DNA from: Clavelina lepadiformis
Lineage: Eukaryota > Chordata > Ascidiacea > Aplousobranchia > Clavelinidae
NCBI RefSeq assembly: GCF_947623445.1
Contig: NC_135244.1
Coordinates: 19,034,860 to 19,098,859, forward strand
Direction: 5' to 3'
DNA: 64,000 bases
Position 1 is the stretch's first letter, and every line of letters begins with the position of its first letter. Made by a program: the position numbers and the translations under genes. The notes beneath the pieces were generated by a model, which was not told the origin of the DNA, did no database searches, and was given only the letters and a program-made list of their open reading frames with translations. Shown here piece after piece: positions 58,201 to 64,000 of the stretch.

Positions 58201-58962
58201 AGAGAAACAAATAATGGAATAGACTAAAAGGAACGAAAAGTCACATTAAACCGACACTACGTCAGCTAATCCACTCGCAAAAGCAAATTGGCAGAACACA
58301 ACAAGTCTTTTCACTGACAAAAGATATTTTGGCGGTTTTCGCGGCTCTCGCGTCGTCCGACCGCAGAACGAAATGCTGTTTACTTGCGGTGGTTTATGAT
58401 CCAAACTCTTCCTCATTCTGACCTTGTTGTGAATTGTTTTGAATCGATTAGGAAATTTATTTACCGACTTACTGCACTCGGTCAATGGTCATTTGCGTAG
58501 CGATTAGTATTCGACTTTTTCCTGATCGTGATTCACAAAAACATCTTCCTGTTCCCGGAAACTTTAAAGGAAGTCATTTTGGTAACGGCCTGTCTTAAAA
58601 TGCGTTACGTCATACTTTACAGTCGTATTTCCCTTTCCTTTACTTTGCTTTTCCGGTAACCGTAACTTCAAGAGAAACGTCGTACTCACCTATTGAGAAT
58701 AGGTATTTTGTTTGTTTTAAAGTTCACTTGGCATATACTGGCATTTGAGTCAATTTATCTTTGTTCTATCTATACTCATTCGAAGTGTAATAGTCTACAC
58801 ATATAGCATCCGAAAGATATGATTTAGGAAAAACTTCTGCAGTAGGTTATATGTTTTAGAGCTAAAGCTGTTGAAAGTTGATTCGCTCTATAAATGGAAG
58901 GCTGGTTAGCGTAGGAAAAGAATGAAGCAACTCAATCGATTCCAATCACTTCATTTTTCATT
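55287..58962. other. Non-coding region upstream of the scaffold-like gene
   Basis: The promoter of the minus-strand gene should lie at the left end. The rest has only short chance frames. No RNA, transposon ends or conserved blocks were seen. Confidence 0.5.
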
Positions 58963-59038
58963 AAAAGCGCGGTGGAGACGAAAAAATCAAGCCAGTTGTT
59001 CTTAACATGCGCAAATGAACGGGGAAAGTGGCAAAGCC
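58963..59038 (+). repeat. Dispersed repeat, copy 2
   Basis: The same 76-bp block as at 8557-8632, from AAAAGCGCGGTGG to GTGGCAAAGCC, with about ten differences by eye. Weaker similarity continues some 30 bp upstream (CAATC...ATTC-type sequence). Confidence 0.65.
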
Positions 59039-61680
59039 GACAAATTCGGCAGCAGACCGCCTATACATGTTTTAATATTTGTACATTTACACACAAGCTT
59101 GGTATGAACCTTAATTAAAGTATGTTCTGCGTGAACACTGACGCTACTGTGGCGGAACACAAGCAGATGATTATATTGCTATCACAAATAATGCCTTTTT
59201 AAACTTATAATTGTTTAAACGCCAGCGTGACCGCTTACGATTTTCGAAAACCTTTCACAGACAAGGAGAAAACCGCAGGACATGAATAGGAACAATGCAC
59301 GGGCAGCGATAAATAGCGCTAATTGATCGTGAAAGTTCCAAGCGAATGCAATGAATGGAAAACTGATGAACTGAGAATTAGTCAGCAGTGGAGTATAAAC
59401 ACAAAGCAGGCTAAAGTCTTCACAGAAAAGCACTAGCGTATAATCGAATTTGATCCGCTATCGGAATAGCCTACTTATCGACCGTAAATCGGAAGATCCA
59501 TAAAAATCAGATGAACTTTCTGCCCTTCTGAGGGTCGGCAAAACTAGCAAGGGTTTCGTCGATATCCGTGATCAAATTTAACTTACGAGGATAAAGTAGG
59601 ACAAGAATGCAAAAGTTCTAAACAAGATTGCTACGGCGGGCGCTTCTGTATGCCCGATTACGTAAAAAACGTCACAGGCTAACCGACCATAACCAAATTT
59701 GGTATAAAATGCTTGTGGCAAAAAAACCTATACATACATTTATATATGTAAACAGCATACTTGCATAACTGTATCTCAAAAATCCATGTTTAGTAGCGAA
59801 AAAGCTTGGAGTACAAAAAATCAATAATACCAACAGAGCATGGAAGCTAAGTGCCGTTGTTGTGTTTTGTATTGAATTTACTTATCAGTGTTAACTGTTG
59901 TTTGCGAAATCTATATAAGCTGGTTAAAGTGCTAGTCTCCCGCTTGAACGTGTGTACAAATTGTGTTGATGTAATCATCTTTCGTTGGTACATTACCACT
60001 TCCACAAAAAATATATTAAAACTTTGAAGTAGGTGCCAAGTGGTTCTTCTGTGAAACATCTGCAACCAAGAACCACTCGATCGGTGACGAAGTGTTTGCC
60101 GCAATCTCAATAACAAAATTGTAACGGGCTTTTGGCGCTCTCGTCGCCTTTAAAACAACCCCCAGCAAACTTTCTTAAATGCTAGCAGTGGATAAAATAA
60201 ACCACGAAATCTGACGCCGCGTCATCATATACCAGACTATGCAGGCTACTTATTTGCAGGCTAGTGTTCTGTGAAGCGTCTGGTAAACGGTTGGCGTGGT
60301 TTACTATCGATGTGTAAACCTTCACATAAACTTTTTGCCAGAAATAACATCGAAAGCGTATACTAGCTATTAATAACAAAGAAATAAACATTTACGTGAT
60401 AAGAAGTGTAGTAACCTTTTGGGGTCTAAGTAGCAATGTCTGTAATTTGAAATTTTGTTTTTCTGCTAAAACTGCAAAAGTTTTCAACAACTTTCAGAGT
60501 CACGATTCAAAGCTTATCCAAACGTTCTTCGCTGCTACAGCTATTATGCTTGGTCGGTAGCACAATAAGCATATGTGAGAATTTGTGATACGTTTGCGCC
60601 ATCTTGTGGCGTTGTTTTTCAAGCTCTTTGTCTCCACGCGTGGGCGTCGGAAGACAACAACAAAAACAAAGTGGTCTATGAAAAAGAGGACTTTTTACCC
60701 ATCAGTAAAAGTATGTGTACAATTTAGATTTAAAGTAAAATGTGTGGAACTAAGCTGTTTCTTACACGGTCCACGTATAAACGAAACATTGATATCAAAC
60801 TATTGACGGTCACAAGGGTATAAATAATAAACACTCTTTAAAAGCAATTTTGAAATGATATGGCAGCGTTTATTTTACCCGAAAAATTGCAGAACCACAT
60901 TCAAAACGTCATTCATGAACGTAATGTTTTAAAGCTAAAGTTGTATTTAAAATCCAGCAAAAAGATCTGAAATGTTTTAGATTGAAATAAACCAAAACTA
61001 ACTGTAACACTAAGACTAAAGCATATTTACAAACAAAATGTTGCACCGTACTGTATTGTGAGTCGTCTCATCTTACTCAACTTTTTCTTATATTAAGTTA
61101 CACGAAAATATACAGGTAAAACGGTATACAGGCGACAGTGCGAAATATATAGTATACAGTCGACAGTGCAAGGAAGGTTGCTAACACAATCTCCCTTAAG
61201 TCAAAAGGTAGTTCAATGTGTAATTTAACAAGTCCCGGAAAATTTCCACATGTAATAGTGTCAATCCATTCCAAAGATCAGCAACAATAAGAACGTAACA
61301 ATTGCTAGACGCCCCTGCACTTTGTACTTGCTGTAAAGAAACTTTCTATTTACTCGCAAGGTGTCGTTACGGAGTTATTTACAGCAACATCAAATATACC
61401 TTTTATTTACAACCTTATATGTACAGGCTTATATGAGACTAACCTTTGTCAGGCTTGTGCGGGTCCAATTTCCAAAGAATAAATTTCTGAAGATGTCAAA
61501 AAACTATGGCTATGATACCTTTACACAAAGTTAGGGAACATATGCAAAACTTATCCGAAATCGGGTCTGTATATTTATCGGGAGAAAATTGTACAACATC
61601 GGCGAATGAAAATTACATGAAAGAAAATAACAGCGCAACTCGCATGTTTTCAGGGTGTTTGGCAAACTTCATTGCTCCGT
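59039..61680. other. Non-coding gap
   Basis: No supported gene or RNA. A short direct repeat (GTATACAG-CGACAGTGC) occurs twice at about 61120-61170. Confidence 0.45.
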
Positions 61681-61688
61681 GTAAACGT

Positions 61689-62078
61689 TAGGTCGGGGAC
61701 AATTTGGCCGGCTAATAGCCGCTAACGACTGAGAGCTCTTAGCGACTAAAGATTTTGTTAGCCATGAGCCGAAAACGTACATGAGGAGAGAATTTGGAGA
61801 AAAATGTTTGGTAATTCATTGACATGCTGTAATTTTCTGCTCTGTTAGTTATTTTAATGCTTAAATATTTTGTTTTACTGATAAACATTGTAGTCTAGCA
61901 TGACATAAATTGCAAATCAGTTACAATTCTTTTCATCACATATCTTAATAATAAATAGCGGTTTTACCTGCAACTAACAATGTGACATGACAATTAGCGA
62001 TTATGGCAGCTAACCACCAGCCAACTACTAATGCCATCCGGCTAAAGGCTAAAAAAATCGGCCGAATTTCCAGCTCTA
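61689..62078. mobile_element. hAT MITE with TAGAGCTGG-type ends
   Basis: The right end, inverted, reads TAGAGCTGGAAATTCGGCCG then TTTTTTTAGCC. The left end reads TAGGTCGGGGACAATTTGGC then CGGCTAATAGCC, so the inverted ends share about 20 of 32 positions. The 8-bp flanks GTAAACGT (61681-61688) and GTAAACAT (62079-62086) differ at one site. The inside is rich in GCTAA/TTAGC motifs on both strands. No coding capacity. Confidence 0.75.
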
Positions 62079-62257
62079 GTAAACATATACTACAAGTCAC
62101 TGTCTATGGCCCATTCTGTTATAGGAGCAATGAATGGTTAAAGAAATAACCAAAACGCTCAATTAAATCACTTGGAGGCAACCAGAATTTAAAATAAAAG
62201 ATATCTGCATTTGTCCATCAGAGGGCACAATGACGTAACAACCTTTAGATAAATGTA

Positions 62258-62769
62258 CATAGGTGGGCAGTACCGCGGTACTGTAGTACTGAATTACTGT
62301 ACCGCGGTACTTTTTCAGTACTGATACAGTTACCATCGGTACTTTTGAAAACAAATACCGAATTGGTACAGAATCACTCTTTTCAAGAAATTTCAGTCGG
62401 GCCAGGTGCTCGGTACTTTTCACCTGATAATTTCAAAATTTTAACAAGTATGTTTTCAAAAATATATGTTAATTAATCCTTAATACTAATTTTAGCATCT
62501 GCTGATCTTTGTTAATCTAGAAATGTCAAATAAAATTGCAATCGATTTACGTCAGATATGTTTTGACCTGGAGTAACCTTTGCCGGGGGCATAATAGCGG
62601 CAAACATTGCATTTGTAGCAGCATCTTTTACACAATAGTACCGATACCGAGTACCGACAAAAGTACCGAACTACTTTTTCAAAAAAGTACCGAATACCAG
62701 AACCGTCGGTACATTTTTGCTAAATACGATTACCGACGGTACTTTCAAAGTACCGACTGCCCACCTCTG
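62258..62769. mobile_element. hAT MITE packed with GGTAC/GTACC motifs
   Basis: It starts CATAGGTGGGCAGTACCG and ends, inverted, CAGAGGTGGGCAGTCGGTAC. The 8-bp flanks TAAATGTA (62250-62257) and TAAATTTA (62770-62777) differ at one position. More than a dozen GTACC or GGTAC motifs and CCGCGG palindromes crowd both arms, which can fold back on each other. At 512 bp with no transposase it is non-autonomous. Confidence 0.85.
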
Positions 62770-63258
62770 TAAATTTAAATCTTGCCCAACCTCTTTTAGA
62801 AGTTGTTATCCGAAATTATTAAGAGTGCCACCCCCGTTACCAAAATGTCCTTGTGAAAAGAGAGAAAAGTGGAACCATAGCAGAAGTTACCATGCAAAAT
62901 GAACAAAGTATTATTTTGTCTCAGAGATGCGAATATGCAATCTGGTATATGATGTGCAAACAACAAGATTCAGCGCACAAATAATATGGTTTAGAGCGTA
63001 TTGGGCGCCAGTATATAAGATTTATCATAAATAAAAGCATCCCTATTTGCAAGACCAACCAAGAAAAGAGAAAATTAAGATTCTTTTAAAATTTCATCGA
63101 TGCGGCCCGCTTGAGATGAGATAGAGCTTGAGATCATAGTATGTGGCCCTGAACTACAATGCGTTTTGACAGCACGCAGCCACATAGTGGTTGTAGAAAA
63201 GCGCAATATTATCAAGGCCTTTATTTGACAAAAACTGCATAAGAATTTATAAAAACGT

Positions 63259-63345
63259 TCCTTCGAACCGGATTCGAACCAGTGACCTATGGATGCCTGA
63301 GGAGAACACTACAGTCCACCGCTCTACCAACTGAGCTATCGAAGG
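63259..63345 (-). tRNA. tRNA-Tyr (GUA) with a 14-nt intron
   Basis: Read on the minus strand: acceptor stem CCTTCGA pairing with TCGAAGG, discriminator A, D-arm TAGCTCAGTTGGTAGAGC, anticodon region GGACTGTAG, intron TGTTCTCCTCAGGC, then ATCC, variable loop, and T-arm CTGGTTCGAATCCGG. Removing the intron leaves 73 nt, almost the same as the animal tRNA-Tyr. The intron sits one base after the anticodon, the standard place in eukaryotes. Both the A-box and B-box are intact, so it should be functional. Confidence 0.96.
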
Positions 63346-64000
63346 CTTCAGGAAAGACTCGCTTTACTTGGCATCGTTTCCTTTTGCAAATGCTACTTCA
63401 AAAGCAGATATCAGCGCTAAGCAAACAAAGTCTATGCAAGAGTTTGCACAAGCCTGAGGCTAGCTTATTTGTACGTAATATATTAATTGTCGCTTGTATT
63501 GATCATGATTAATTAAATGGTTCTTATATTCATTCAAGCCAGAGCTATAAGTCAGGCCGGGCTTTTCCGGTGGGGTTCGGGCCCGAATTCACACTCGCAT
63601 TCTGCCACATTTGCGTGGTAATTTCACTTTCTTAACATGGATCGAAAGATGACTTCGATTCATTCGGTAAACTTAACTTTCGATTCTAATCAAATCAATT
63701 TTCGGGTTGGGGTTAAAAATAGCGCCCGATTACAACCCTGATTCAAAAAACGATTTAGCTGTGCAAAGCGAAGGGTCCACGATGTAGACTCAAATCGAGC
63801 TTATAACAATCTGTTCCAGGCCAGATTAGTTGTTCATTGTAACGTATATTCGCTGACATATACGCAATATGTATAGATGTCGTCCGTACCCATAATAATA
63901 ATAAATAATTGGTCAAGTGGTCTAAGTCGATTTTTTGTTTTTAATCAACAGAATAGCAAATATCACAATTAACATGTAATGGTCTGGACCAGGTTGTTAT
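63346..64000. other. Non-coding right edge
   Basis: Sequence upstream of the tRNA gene up to the window edge. It contains an ATAATAATAAATAAT tract near 63893-63907. Nothing else was recognised. Confidence 0.5.

Overview
The window is nuclear DNA from an animal. It is AT-rich, its genes are split by many short GT-AG introns, it carries an intron-bearing eukaryotic tRNA gene, and it is full of small DNA transposons, SINE-like repeats and LTR elements. The best guess for the source is an invertebrate chordate (tunicate/ascidian). That guess rests on compact introns, gene content and a small family of single-domain sulfotransferase-like genes; no sequence feature proves the clade.

Layout. 0.7-3.7 kb (+): the last eight exons of AASS (lysine breakdown), whose 5' end lies outside the window. 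4.3-7.5 kb (-): a complete ten-exon KIN/KIN17 gene, tail-to-tail with AASS. 8.8-9.1 kb (-): a doubtful lone terminal exon. 10.2-14.1 kb (+): a five-exon gene with the domain order of dystroglycan but without its PPxY tail. 14.1-18.7 kb: non-coding, with decayed transposons and a CRE-rich TTAA-flanked element. 18.7-23.1 kb (+): a complete nine-exon ATP6AP1 (Ac45) gene with a piggyBac-like MITE in intron 1. 24.4-24.8 kb (+): an intronless gene for a small single-span membrane protein. 25.9-28.1 kb (-): a complete five-exon SLC35E3-like transporter gene. 28-31.8 kb: transposon remnants. 31.8-43 kb: three copies of a P-loop sulfotransferase-like gene with a C-terminal hydrophobic segment. The first (+) and second (-) are intact; the third (+) is a pseudogene carrying a CACTG-ended DNA transposon. 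Between the first two lies one non-autonomous LTR element inserted inside the LTR of another, each with its own 4-bp target duplication. 43.5-55.3 kb (-): a six-exon gene for a ~1604-residue low-complexity scaffold-like protein with one coiled coil and a PDZ-ligand-like C-terminus. 55.3-64 kb: mostly non-coding, with two hAT MITEs and a tRNA-Tyr(GUA) gene with a 14-nt intron.

The genes do not form one pathway: lysine catabolism, DNA/RNA binding, matrix adhesion, V-ATPase accessory and Golgi-type transporter genes lie side by side as in ordinary animal chromatin. Exon models were built by hand from splice sites, family conservation and frame continuity. For each complete gene the exon lengths sum to a whole number of codons, which supports the models. 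The main points of interest are the divergent dystroglycan, the nested LTR elements, the CACTG-ended element with an unplaced protein, and the unidentified scaffold protein.
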